A DNA stretch of 30,000 nucleotides. Source: Mesostigma viride (lineage: Eukaryota > Streptophyta > Mesostigmatophyceae > Mesostigmatales > Mesostigmataceae). Where the stretch lies: contig RPFO01000850.1 in NCBI GenBank assembly GCA_009746045.1, positions 12,501 through 42,500 of the forward strand, given 5' to 3'. Position 1 is the stretch's first letter, and every line of letters begins with the position of its first letter. Made by a program: the position numbers and the translations under genes. The notes below the pieces were generated by a model. The model was not told where the DNA came from and made no database searches. It saw only the letters and a list, made by a program, of their open reading frames with translations. This document shows, piece after piece, positions 1 to 9,747 of this stretch.

Positions 1-2
1 TG

Positions 3-155
3 CAGTCACTTCGGCGTCGCGCGGACGACGTGGTCGCGCTGCTCTTCGATAACCGGGTGTCGCGCCGTCCCGTGGATGCTGGGACGTCCCGGTACGTCGC
101 CTCAGTCGCTCGTGCCGCGATACGCGATCGACTGCAAATTCTCGGCATTCGTTGA
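3..155 (+). CDS. Probable C-terminal exon of an unknown gene
   Basis: An open frame enters from the left edge and runs 50 codons to a TGA at 153-155. The peptide looks like real protein: charged and hydrophobic residues alternate as in helices (R-R-R-A-D-D-V-V-A-L-L-F, then V-A-R-A-A-I-R-D-R-L-Q-I-L), and the DNA is GC-rich, unlike the AT-rich stretch that follows. Another frame over the same bases is also open, so the choice rests on residue composition only. I do not recognise the family. The exon start lies outside the window. Confidence 0.35.
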   Translation, partial: QSLRRRADDVVALLFDNRVSRRPVDAGTSRYVASVARAAIRDRLQILGIR

Positions 156-837
156 AGTCCCACAAAAGGACAGGAAAAGGGGTTCGCGAGATCAAATGCC
201 AAGTTCCGTCCATTCGATTAATTAAGGCCAAAACGACCAAGAATCAGAGGAGCCAAGAGCGCACAAAGGGAAACGGCCGGGTCAAAACTCAAAAGGGAGA
301 AAGCCGTCAAGCCGACCGTCACTCTTTATACTATTAAGGCGCGACGCAGTTTCGTCGTTCCGAAAGGTGGCAAGTCGACAAAGATCGACCGACTACCTAC
401 CAGTCACGCCGCCCAAATTTTCGGCCGTTTACATACACAACTGAGTGCTTTTACCGAACTCTTTCCAAGAAACCACTCGACGAATCCCTGACAACTTGCC
501 AACATGCCACGGCTCATGGTTTGATACGTCCCGGCCATGCGACGTAGATAGAATCACTGAAAGCTGCCAAGAATATGGCGATGCATGCGAATCACGGAAT
601 GGCATGCTACCTGGCGCTAACCGCATTGAAGGTGAACACTTGCGTTGACAACCGGAGCGGCGACTCAGGAAGCGAAGCTAGCTATTTATTACAGTACGCT
701 AAGCACGGGATTGTACCATTACCGGCCGGCATCGCCCTTTGCCCAGCGGCGCAAGAAAGTTCAACCTAGTTCCCTTGAATTAAAGATGAGACGCGCATCC
801 GGCGAGCCTGGACAGTCAGTGTCTTACCGACTGATGT
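156..837. other. No recognisable gene; probable 3' flank
   Basis: Only short open frames of about 60 codons, none with a recognisable motif, splice sites or repeat structure. It follows the stop of the putative exon at 3-155, so part may be its 3' UTR. Confidence 0.4.
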
Positions 838-1270
838 ACACGTGATTGCGTCACGTGAGCATAAGTCCTCAGTGGGAGGGGAACATGGGATTCATTAATA
901 AATTAATAGACACGTGACTCCGTCACGTTAGTAGTAAGTCCTCAGTGGGAGGGGAACATGGGATGGAATGGATGATGCTAGTAGCTATCTAGTTCCTATA
1001 TACCATCATAGTTACAGGGTTCATGTGGGCACCACGGCCCGAATCGCTAAGAATGCCACACGCGGTCACACGCGGAGCCCCCACCACAGACTTGGGGGTG
1101 GTCTCCTCCATCTCTACTTGCCATCTATCCTTGCAAACCATCTGCCTCAAATTATTACACACAAACCAGGACTGCTGCCCGGGTGTGAGCCCGTCTCGTC
1201 TAGGCCGGGTTACTAGCACACGTCCATGCCTAGTAGTCTATCACGGAAAGTTGCCCACGGGAACATGGGA
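838..1270 (-). mobile_element. LINE family A, 3'-end fragment (minus strand)
   Basis: Read on the minus strand, 989-1270 matches the 3' untranslated part of the plus-strand copy at 4117-4370. Shared blocks include the run around GGGCTCACACCCGGGC and the GGGCCGTGGTGCCCAC block. It continues into two tandem copies of the family's 3' terminal module (838-900 and 909-965): CCCATGTTCCCCTCCCACTGA, then a CACGTGA/TCACGTG hairpin, then an AT-rich tail. No coding sequence is left, so this is a 5'-truncated insertion. Two terminal modules in a row suggest a second short copy joined to the tail of the first. Confidence 0.7.
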
Positions 1271-2985
1271 TGGAATGGATTGATTAGTCGGGGGGGTTCA
1301 GTGACTGGGACCTGTCGGGGGGGTTGACTATAACTGTCAGTGGAATTTTGCGCCGTGCCGAGAGCGCCGCGCCACTTGTGATTGAGGACAGTTGTCCGTT
1401 GGGTCCGGGAACACTTAGGGACGAAGGTGATGCATAGGTTTGGGGGTAATATCCGCCGTAGCGTCGTAATTATCGAGCTGTAATCATAAAGGGGGTCACG
1501 TGACTTTGGCGGGAAATTTTCACTCGCGCGCGCGTTACGAGATATGGCTGCCAACGTGCCGTATTTAATAATCAGGGAAATTTTGCGTTTCGCGGCTGGA
1601 AACGGTTTAGAATGTTCCTCAGAATGATGATGTGCGATTTTCGTAGGTCAGGCAATGATGGCCAAACTTGTAGGATTGGGAAAATTCAGGTTACTAGGAA
1701 AATACCTACTTGAATCTTGGTCGTCAGTGCCAGATGAGTAATCGCTTATTATCATATTTGGACCATTTTATCCTCATGGCCGGGCAGTCTGCGCTGGCCA
1801 GCCCAAGCATGCATCCAGATTTGGTACGGGATGTCTGCTGATCAATGCGTTTGCTGGGAATGTGGACGCATTTATATAGGTAATCTTTGAACGCAGAATC
1901 AACCTGGTAATCATAAAGGATGCTGCCATGCATGATGCGGCTATGGCGACCTATGCCTGTAAAGCAATGGTATGTGTGAGATATGAGGGTCCCGGCCAGT
2001 GGAATCCGGGCATGCAGGACGTGAACCAGCCAGGTACGGCAACGTGTTTGCGTGTCCTTTTCAGAGGAATACGTCTCCCATGCATTATATTTGACGAGCT
2101 TAAATGAGTGCACCTTTCAGCAAGCTTCCATGCCTGCTGTAAAGAGCGGTATTATAGCCCTGAAAGTGACCAGTTTATGGCAGTTCTTTGGAGCATATCA
2201 TTTCGTTAATGCAGCAGGTAGGACACATGTTTGTATTCCAGCACCTCTGGCAGTCTGTTATTATAGCTTGTTGACATGCATTCTTGTATTGCATGTCATA
2301 GATTGCTGTTTGAGCGCGCGTCGGTAACCCACACACGCATATGAGCACCTAAAATAAGTCTCAGGGGTTATCCGGCGGGTGGTCTGACCCAACCAACAAG
2401 GCCACCATTGGACTATCCAACTAAGTTGTCCAATGTTGGTATTGAGATTCCCTACCCTACCTGGGAAGTTAGGGGGGGGTAGACTTTTCCATGGGGAAAA
2501 AAGATCGTCTTTTGGCCAACTTTGATTGAGTAGAGCTAGCTATCATCCAAATATATGCATGAACCGCCCCTCCACCCTCTATTTGCTTTGACTGCGTCTT
2601 CACTCGTCTGCGTCTTCTGGAAGTGCATGCACCCGTCCCTAAACCTTATGATTCTGCCCTGGAGGCTGTCCCCTTATTATTACAGCTTTTCTCCCGCGCA
2701 ATAAAAAATCCTTTCAAAAAATGTAAAAAGGCACACCGTCACGCATGTACTAGCAAGTAGCTAATAATGCTGCAGTTTCAGCGATCTCAGCACCACCGAC
2801 AGGTTCCTGAGCCTCTCCCCACCGCTTGATGCACGTCTGCGACCTCCAAAATCGGCTAAGCCCCAAAGTGAAATACAGTGAAAATCGTACGGCGTACGCG
2901 GTCGAAAGCGTCAGTACCGTGGAATAATACGGCATATTTTCATACCCGAGATGCCTTACATACGAACCAACATGGCTCTTCAAAG
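1271..2985. other. 1.7 kb without recognisable genes
   Basis: No convincing open frame, splice-bounded exon, RNA gene or known repeat was found on either strand. An imperfect inverted repeat with 8-base arms CATTGGAC/GTCCAATG lies at 2405-2435. AT content is higher than in the coding regions. Confidence 0.4.
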
Positions 2986-4370
2986 AAATCGCTCTCCTGC
3001 AACCTGGTGAGTTTCCCGCCATCCTGATATTCGTCGACTTCATCAAGGCTTTTAATTCCGTCCTCTGGGCCGCTCTATGGGCTGTCCTTGCTCGCGCTCG
3101 TGTCCCCACTCCCCTGATAACATGCATCATCCGCATGCTGTATGAGGGGCCGGTCGACCACTTCGGTGCGCACTCAACACGGCTTTACCCCGACATGTCC
3201 ACTGCAGACCGGTGTCTGGCAGGGTTGCACGTCCTGTCGCCGTACCTGCATGCATGTTTATTGTTGTAGTGGATTATATTATGCGCCAGACACGTGCCCG
3301 CTTTGCTAGCATTGCAGGCCGTGCCCCTGGCCTAGTGATCACGAACGAGCTTGGGGAAGGGGGCCCGACTAACAAGCAGGATTTACTAGCTGACCTCATT
3401 TATGCCGACAACATCACGCTCATCGAGAAGCCGGAGCCTGCCCAACTTTGGCTGGACTGCCTGCCGCCTGTCGCTCGAGGCTTGGGCGGTTGGTCTAGAA
3501 ATCAGCCCCCCAAAGGAGGCCCTGGCTCTCAGCATGGCAGCCCCCCCGCCCACACTCCGCCTCTTAGATGACACCGAGGTCAACTACAACGTACCCTACT
3601 TCAGGCCTCTTCAAGCTGCTCGGCAGTTGGCTTCCCGACTGCGAGGACGACCTGACGACACGGATCGGCATGGCGTGCATGGGCGCAACTCCATGACCAC
3701 CGCCGCTGGTGGAGCAACCCCGCCCTACCCCGGATCGTCAAGCGTGACCTCTTCAAGGTCGTCATTCTGACAATCCTGACTTATATGGCGCCGTGACCTG
3801 GACTGTTAGTGCATGACGCAGGAGCTAGCTGGAGCAACGACTAATTGACGGCAAGTCACCAAGATGCTGCGCAAGGCCCTTAACATCCCCTTTGGTTTGC
3901 ACATAATACTGTAATGAGGATTTGTACGCTGATTTGCCCTATGCTTCCCACATTAGGCACACTGAGGCGCCTGGGCCTAGCTGGGCACCTGGCCCGCACA
4001 GATCAGGTAGACACATCAGATAGACTAGCTGGCACCAAGCCCCGCGCCCAGCCTGGGCGTTATGTCCTCACCTGGCGTGCCCCAGGCCGCGCGCGGCAGG
4101 GCCGCCACCCGTGGACTTTTCGTGATAGACTCGGCATGGACATGTGCTGTACCCTAGACGTGACGGGCTCACACCCGGGCAACCTCCTGGTTTGTCTGTA
4201 ATATGGAGGCAGATGGTACGCAAGGACAGATGGCAAGTAGTGATGAAGGAGACCACCCCCAAGTCTGTGGGGGCTCCGCGTGTGACCAAGTATGGCATTC
4301 ATAGCGCTTTGGGCCGTGGTGCCCACAACCCTGTAACTAGGACCTAGATAGCTTACATAATCCATTCCAT
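2986..4370 (+). mobile_element. LINE family A: decayed reverse transcriptase plus 3' UTR
   Basis: 5'-truncated non-LTR retrotransposon. RT motif A is readable near 3020-3070 (V-D-F-I-K-A-F-N-S-V-L-W), then the helix ending R-M-L-Y-E-G. Motif C near 3396-3410 reads Y-A-D-N where active RTs have Y-A-D-D, so one catalytic aspartate is lost. The coding region is broken by stops and frameshifts but tracks the family-B copy on the minus strand (17618-20391) as far as the 'GHLARTDQVDT' block near 3980-4010. From about 4130 it is 3' UTR shared with 838-1270. It ends at CCATTCCAT, where family-B sequence begins, so its own tail is gone. A dead copy. Confidence 0.8.
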
Positions 4371-4373
4371 CAG

Positions 4374-5572
4374 TGGGGCTCCCGTGCCTGGCATGCGTTA
4401 CGCCAATACCGGGCCCTGTGGCGCAAGCCCCTGGGCAAGATCAAGAAACAGGACCAGCTGTTCAAGGTCCTCGTCCTTCCTGTTCTTACCTATGGGGCCG
4501 AGACGTGGACCCTTACCGCCGACCTGGCCCGCAAGCTAGACGGCGCGGTCACCAACATGCTGCGATCCATTTTCAGAGTAGGATATGCTGTGCACCTCCG
4601 CAATGAGGACCTGTACCTTGGCATGCCATATATACCACCAGCACCATTAAGCAGCGGCGCCTGCAGCTCGTAGGGCACCTAGCTCGCACCAACCAGGTAG
4701 ACACGTGCACCTCACGTGGCCCCCCCGCGGGACTGCGACCAGCCCAGCCTGGCCGGCACCGGCTCCTGACGTGGGCCGGGCCCAGTGATGTTAGACGCTG
4801 CAAGGCCCGCACATTCAAAGAACAGCTAGTAGAGGACATGGGGGGCCTAGGCCTCTCCATGATTTGGAAAAAGATGATGGACAAGGCCAAGTGGGCCCAG
4901 GTCATAGAGGACAACGAGCCCCCCCCCGTGGGGAAGCGCCCGCGTGTGCCGGCAAACCCGCGGGAGGCACGCCAGACAGCTCCCCAAGGGTAGAGTAGAT
5001 GTTGATAGCTTTAGATAGATGTTGTAGGTAGCTGTTGAAGATAGATTAGACCGGTAGGACTGTTTGCACCCATCCATCCATCCATCCATCCATCCATCCA
5101 TCCATCCATCCATCCATCCATCCATCCATCCATCCATCCATCCATCCATCCATCCATCCATCCATCCATCCATCCGGCATCCATCCATCCATCCATCCAT
5201 CCATCCATCCATCCATCCATCCATCCATCCATCCATCCATCCATCCATCCATCCATCCATCCATCCATGATTCCATCCATCCATCCATCCATCCATCCAT
5301 CCATCCATCCATCCATCCATCCATCCATCCATCCATCCATCCATCCATCCATCCATCCATCCATCCATCCATCCATCCATCCATCCATCCATCCATCCAT
5401 CCATCCATCCATCCATCCATCCATCCATCCATCCATCCATCCATCCATCCATCCATCCATCCATCCATCCATCCATCCATCCATCCATCCATCCATCGGG
5501 GTTAATGCTCCATGACTCCCCAACGGGAGCACGAGTCTAATTAATTAATATAATTAATTAATTAATTAATTA
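4374..5572 (+). mobile_element. LINE family B, 5'-truncated, with 3' UTR and (TTAA)n tail
   Basis: Starts inside the C-terminal half of RT (W-H-A-L-R-Q-Y-R-A-L-W) and runs through the L-T-Y-G-A-E-T-W and M-L-R-S-I blocks typical of LINE proteins after the RT fingers and palm. It then covers a final region ending in a stop near 4993. Frameshifts occur near 4640. The 3' UTR contains the (CATC)n tract, then a stem-loop CTCCC-CAAC-GGGAG at 5516-5529, then the tail of TTAA repeats (about 5540-5572). The minus-strand copy at 17618-20391 has the same order, so the stem-loop and tail belong to the element. Confidence 0.8.
5068..5497. repeat. (CATC)n microsatellite, about 425 bp
   Basis: More than 100 tandem CATC units with two small breaks, near 5175 (CCGGC) and 5268 (ATGATT). 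It lies inside the 3' UTR of a family-B LINE, at the spot where other copies carry only four or five units (5708-5724, 5939-5955; on the minus strand 17671-17691). The long open frames here on both strands are repeat artefacts. Confidence 0.97.
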
Positions 5573-6025
5573 ATCCGTGGGGAAGCGCTCGCGTATGCAA
5601 ACACGCGGGCAGCACGCTCGACAGGACCCCTAGGGTAGAGAGCTTAGAATAATTAATAGAGTTGGCGTGATGTTGTAGATAGATTAGACCGGTAGGATTG
5701 TGTGTCCCCATCCATCCATCCATCGGGGTTAATGCTCCATGACTCCCCAACGGGAGCACGAGTCTAATTAATTAATATAATTAATTAATTAATTAATTAA
5801 TTAATTAATCCGTGGGGAAGCGCTCGCGTATGCAAACACGCGGGCAGCACGCTCGACAGGACCCCTAGGGTAGAGAGCTTAGAATAATAGAGTTGGCGTG
5901 ATGTTGTAGATAGATTAGACCGGTAGGATTGTGTGTCCCCATCCATCCATCCATCGGGGTTAATGCTCCGTGACTCCCCAACGGGAGCACGAGTATAATT
6001 AATTAATTAATTAATTAATTAATTA
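5573..6025 (+). repeat. Two tandem copies of a family-B LINE 3' end
   Basis: Two nearly identical units of about 220-235 bp (5573-5809 and 5810-6025). Each starts at CCGTGGGGAAGCGC, which is the C-terminal coding end of family B. Each then carries the short CATC seed, the CTCCC-CAAC-GGGAG stem-loop (5743-5756; 5974-5987) and a TTAA-repeat tail. Both share one truncation point. They differ by a missing AATT-type block and a few bases, so they look like a tandem duplication of one truncated copy, not two insertions. Confidence 0.85.
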
Positions 6026-6178
6026 ATCCATTCCATCCCATGTTCCCCTCCCACTGAGGACTTATGCTCACGTGATGCAGTCACGTGTCTATTAATTGAT
6101 TAATTACTTAATTAATCTAGTTCCTAGCTACATACAGGGTTGTGGGCACCACGGCCCGAATCGCTATTGAATGCCAAA
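6026..6178. mobile_element. Two family-A LINE 3' fragments, tail to tail
   Basis: 6026-6116 is the last stretch of family A on the plus strand: CCCATGTTCCCCTCC, then the hairpin CACGTGA-tgcag-TCACGTG at 6072-6090, then an AT-rich tail with TTAA units. 6117-6178 matches 989-1056 and is family A on the minus strand. The two meet at the AT-rich tail. Confidence 0.65.
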
Positions 6179-6213
6179 CTGGGTCCCATGCGGGGCCCAA
6201 CTGACCGTCTTAC

Positions 6214-6351
6214 CGATAATGACAGAAATCTTGCCAAAGCCCGGCGAATTTCGTTAGGATTTACTAATAACAATGAAAAAGGAAGCTTGACGCTAAGTGA
6301 AGCCCCCAAAACCTGACAATCACCGCCGCCAGCGTGCATTCTAATATACAT
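6214..6351 (-). CDS. Possible first coding exon of an unknown gene
   Basis: On the minus strand an ATG at 6351 (or the in-frame ATG at 6339) opens a frame of 46 codons. It reads through L-L-L-V-N-P-N-E-I-R-R-A-L-A-R-F-L-S-L and then meets a good 5' splice site, TCG|GTAAGA, at 6213/6214. The composition is protein-like, unlike the neighbouring junk. No downstream exon can be found because LINE fragments begin at 6178, so this may be a gene cut by insertions or a chance frame. Confidence 0.22.
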
Positions 6352-6488
6352 TCCTCACGACGAACATTTCAGATTGGACCCGCGCGATGACGGTCATCGA
6401 TAAAATTATCAACATTGCAAAACGCACAAACTGAACTATGAAGTAACATCATAAACCCATAATCTTCAAGTATCTTTGTCTACTAGTC

Positions 6489-6656
6489 TTGCCTGAAAGA
6501 CGTTGCCATGGCCAGCTCCCAGTTGCCAAGGCGGGGCAGCCGGTGTACTGGAAGGGGGCGGCCATCTACGTCGGCCACAAGCCCTGGCAGGCGACCCCCG
6601 CGGCCCCAGTGACCCCAGACACCCTAGCTCAGGGGAATACAGCAGTAGTAGTGTAG
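6489..6656 (+). pseudogene. C-terminal coding remnant of LINE family Y
   Basis: Open frame ending in TAG at 6654-6656, with a distinctive stretch P-V-Y-W-K-G-A-A-I-Y-V-G-H-K-P-W. I do not recognise the domain. It directly precedes sequence that recurs at 25277-25437 and that, once later insertions are removed, ends in the same TTAA-type tail as the LINEs. I therefore read it as the end of the family-Y protein (inference). Composition is GC-rich, unlike the AT-rich flank just upstream. Confidence 0.45.
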
Positions 6657-6805
6657 AATAGTTAGACTGTGACCATGTACATGTAAGCCTCCTACAGGCT
6701 CTATACCAGCTGATGCACGAGTATTACTTAGCCATGTACATGTGTGCCTAATAATGATGTGCCACACTCCAGATGATGCTTAGCTTTATTTAGTTGTGCT
6801 GTGCC

Positions 6806-7501
6806 AGTTAACGTTCTTAGCAAACGCAATGTGAAGGATATGGTTGCAATGCAGCAATGTGTGAATATGGTTGGAAACGGAGCTTTGTTAAAATTGGATA
6901 ATGTTACAGCGCTCAAACACTTGAGGCTCGTACACGTGCTTGCCAAGTCAAGGCACAACACGTGAGGCGGGCTCGCAAGAGATGCCCAATTGGCACTGGC
7001 CTATTGTTTATATACTTGTGCACTGTGCTTGCTAGTCCTGAGCAGCCTAGGAGGCCTGCTCAGTAATAACACCCCCGGTACAGTATTCACTACCTGTACA
7101 GCGCCCAGCTCCTATACAGTAGGTCTGCCATACAGGCACAGTGACCACAGAGCACAGTCCACAGTGACTATTGCATCTGCACCTAGAAGTCCAGGACTAA
7201 GCCTGCGGTACCAACAGACCACAGGTTAAGGTTCCTATTTCCTGCGTACGACGTATTAATCCAATACCGTCGTAGGTACAGCACCTAATTCCTGTCAGCC
7301 CAGGAATTACTGTCGACCCCATATGTCGTCGGCAAATATTCACGTCCGACTTAGAAGAACAGCCGGCTCGCGCTCGCGCGCGACCGGGAAGTCGGAACGC
7401 CATAACTTTCTTGATACTTGTCGGAATGAACTCGTTCCGGTGCCGCTGGAATCGCAGAGATATGCCGAATCAGGATCACGCCAATGCGCTTGGCGTTAAC
7501 T
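6806..7501 (-). repeat. 3' LTR of the Copia-like element
   Basis: 696 bp, in direct orientation with 16887-17580. It begins AGTTAACG and ends CGTTAACT, an 8-base terminal inverted repeat that is not the usual TG...CA. The right half is identical to the other LTR; all differences seen lie in the left half, including a C5/C4 run near 7071 and A3/A2 near 6822. Confidence 0.93.
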
Positions 7502-7520
7502 CCAATCCTTTCTTTTCTTG
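7502..7520 (-). other. Polypurine tract of the Copia-like element
   Basis: On the minus strand the last internal bases are CAAGAAAAGAAAGGATTGG, directly followed by the LTR start AGTTAACG. This is where a plus-strand priming tract belongs, and it independently fixes the element's orientation. Confidence 0.85.
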
Positions 7521-8252
7521 AGCTGTAGCAGCTCACACAAGTCTACATACAAACACACACAATGGGTACTGGACATCCTCCCCGACTACAAGTCACAACC
7601 CGCTGGGCATGACAGTCAGCTTGGATTCCTTATTATATGTACATAGCACCCATACTGGCTCAGGAGCACAAACAAATTACAATGAGTCCCTATCCCTTCA
7701 CGGGAGGCTCGTTGTGTTACCCATGTACAAGAGGTTGGCCAACTGTGCATGGCAGCCCATAGGTGTTCAGCTAAGAACTTGAGAAGTATGTACAACCTTC
7801 AGGACCTTAGGCGAAACCCCACAGATCACCCACAACAGCTCATCAGAAAACATTGCTGACCCCCAGACGGGAGTCGGCGCCGGTCTGCTGCCCCTTATCG
7901 AACCAGACACAACATCTACGCGAAGCACATGCAAAACACAAGCTCCCATACTCGTTCCAACCGTGGAAAATCAGGGGACCTGTCGCCACCTCACCAGCAT
8001 GGTGGATGGGTCAGCCAGTCCGTGAAACTCCGTCTTAAGACGGCACCAGGGAATCGAACCCCGCCCACAAACCACAGATCTGGGGAAACCTCAGACTGAG
8101 ATGAAAACCCCAGATAGACATCTCTCCATCAGAGACAATGTCAGACATTCCCACACCAGAGACATGTCTCACCCCTCAAGGTGTGCTCAGGATTATGTAC
8201 AATCAAGCTCCCAGCCTGATATCCAGAGACTTAAGCACCCAGCTCTCAGCTT
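7521..8252 (-). other. 3' untranslated internal region of the Copia-like element
   Basis: No open frame of note between the RNase H stop and the polypurine tract. It holds a perfect 14-base palindrome CCGTCTTAAGACGG (8030-8043) next to a tRNA-like T-arm/B-box string (minus strand GGGGTTCGATTCCC, about 8050-8063). I could not fold a full tRNA around it. Confidence 0.5.
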
Positions 8253-8801
8253 TTAGACAGATAGACCGACTTGACAGTCAGCATTCATGAGCTTCCTCAG
8301 TACATTGTACTGGGCTGGGGCCTTGTGTGGCATCTTTGTCAATGCATCAGCAGGGTTCTCCTCGCCAGGGATATGCTTCAAGTCAACCAAACTGGCCAAC
8401 TCCTTCAGCAACAAATAATCCAGGTCCCGGCTTCTGGCCAGCTGCTTGTGAACAAACTGGACCATACCCATGCTGTCTGTTAGCAACAACGTCTCCATCT
8501 GCAAGGTCCAAGGGGTAACTGAAGCCAGCTCCAGCATTAACTCCTTTATGTACAGGCTGGACTGGATCCCCTCGCATATGGCCCTGCATTCTGCCACATC
8601 TGAACTGATACAGACCCTCTTCTGCAGTCTGCTGTACCAGCTGAACAAACTTGCCCTGCTCTGATAAAAAGCAAACAGAGCAGCAGATCTCCCCCTGACC
8701 TTGGTAACCTGGCGAGCATCCATGGAACTGTCAACAAAGATCTCCAAGGTGATAGGCTGGGCAAAGTCAATCCCAGACAAAATCAGATCAGGGGTACTCT
8801 C
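8253..8801 (-). CDS. RNase H domain of Copia-like pol (3' part, cut by insertion)
   Basis: Open on the minus strand from the nested insertion edge at 8801 to TAA at 8253-8255. Copia-type RNase H features in order: first acidic strand I-F-V-D-S-S; S-S-D-V-A-E-C-R-A with the glutamate in the expected helix; L-L-T-D-S-M-G with the third aspartate; the L-K-H-I-P-G-E-E-N-P-A-D-A-L-T-K ending shared by Ty1/copia RNases H. It would remove RNA from the RNA-DNA hybrid during reverse transcription. Upstream in the same frame (11551-11610) the reading continues past the nested element, but it is one base out of register with the RT frame. Confidence 0.88.
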   Translation of the reverse strand, partial: ESTPDLILSGIDFAQPITLEIFVDSSMDARQVTKVRGRSAALFAFYQSRASLFSWYSRLQKRVCISSDVAECRAICEGIQSSLYIKELMLELASVTPWTLQMETLLLTDSMGMVQFVHKQLARSRDLDYLLLKELASLVDLKHIPGEENPADALTKMPHKAPAQYNVLRKLMNADCQVGLSV

Positions 8802-9327
8802 TGTTTGGGAATTAATTAATTATTCCCAGTGGCCACATGCCTGAATTATTTCTATTCTGGGCAGGTGGGTCTTTTGTGTGTTGTTTGTGATTTCTTGGAG
8901 TGTGTTTTATTAGCTACGTGCTGATATTTTTACTGACTTTTTTGAATCAGTACTTAGCAAGATATTAATCTATGTTGTGTGTGTTTTTTGTTATAGTGTA
9001 CGGTTCTCAACTAGTATGACAGCAACTATGTCACTACGTTACATGGACAGTGATTCTTGATTCTTTATTCCATGGACAGGTGTCACTTTACTGGATGAGA
9101 TTCCATGCATTATATCAGGGTTGATTTTACAGATGACATCTGGCAATCATACAAACAATATTCTAGAATCTGGCGATGGTTCTTTGGTTGACTGCCATCT
9201 GGCAGTACCTCTTTTCTGCCTATAAAAATACGATGTGGGCCATACCTAAAGTATCGTCTCTCATGCCATGTCTCTCGTAATAAATTCATCAATAAACGAC
9301 ATTCAACTCATTCATGTACTTTAAACA
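8802..9327 (+). repeat. 5' LTR of the gag-only element
   Basis: TGTTTGGG...TTTAAACA, 526 bp. It opens with an inverted repeat GGGAAT/ATTCCC around TTAATTAA units. It has a TATA box (TATAAAAATA, 9221-9230) and AATAAA signals at 9279-9284 and 9291-9296 close to its 3' end, as expected for a promoter and polyadenylation unit. Confidence 0.93.
9221..9230 (+). promoter_or_regulatory. TATA box in the gag-only element's LTR
   Basis: TATAAAAATA about 107 bp from the end of the left LTR. The same string is at 11439-11448 in the right LTR. Confidence 0.6.
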
Positions 9328-9340
9328 TGGTATCGGGAGG
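9328..9340 (+). other. tRNA primer-binding site of the gag-only element
   Basis: TGGTATCGGGAGG begins directly after the LTR end. The TGGTATC start matches the usual plant-type site complementary to the 3' end of initiator methionine tRNA. Confidence 0.8.
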
Positions 9341-9363
9341 ATGTTCGATCACCGTTTCTCCTC

Positions 9364-9747
9364 ATGGCAGATTCTCCTACTTTTGCAAACGACGATGATT
9401 TTTTGCCTGATGACGATTTTGTCAATCGTCCTTGGGACTTTGACGTACTTGACGATCTCGAAGACTTTTTCGGACAGCCGGAACAAGGCGTCATTGTCGC
9501 CGAAGAACCTGTGATTGCGTATCCCGTTGGCTACGAGCAATTCGAGAAACCAGGACTTTATCCTGAGAGTTCTCTGAGGTCTGTTTACGTTCCTCCTGCC
9601 AAAATCATTATCCGGTGGCAAGGAGCTGTATTTCAATTCGAATCGTCAAGCTTATCGGAAATCGAGAGTCTCTTGAAAGCCTACCTGGCGTCTAAAATTT
9701 TATCCGTCGTAAATGGCGAACGCACTCAAGGAGACGGCCCTCATTAG
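9364..9747 (+). CDS. Small acidic ORF ahead of gag in the gag-only element
   Basis: 127 codons from the first ATG after the primer-binding site to TAG at 9745-9747. The N-terminal half is strongly acidic (D-D-D-F-L-P-D-D-D-F, D-V-L-D-D-L-E-D-F-F). The middle has V-Y-V-P-P-A-K-I-I-I-R-W. The end overlaps the likely gag start (ATG at 9713) in another frame. No family recognised. Being the 5'-most ORF on the transcript, it may be translated first. Confidence 0.5.
   Translation: MADSPTFANDDDFLPDDDFVNRPWDFDVLDDLEDFFGQPEQGVIVAEEPVIAYPVGYEQFEKPGLYPESSLRSVYVPPAKIIIRWQGAVFQFESSSLSEIESLLKAYLASKILSVVNGERTQGDGPH

Noticed and set aside
4847-5532. Long minus-strand open frames of repeated M-D-G-W and plus-strand H-P-S-I
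   Set aside because: Pure translation of the (CATC)n tract in all frames; no start context, domain or non-repeat core.
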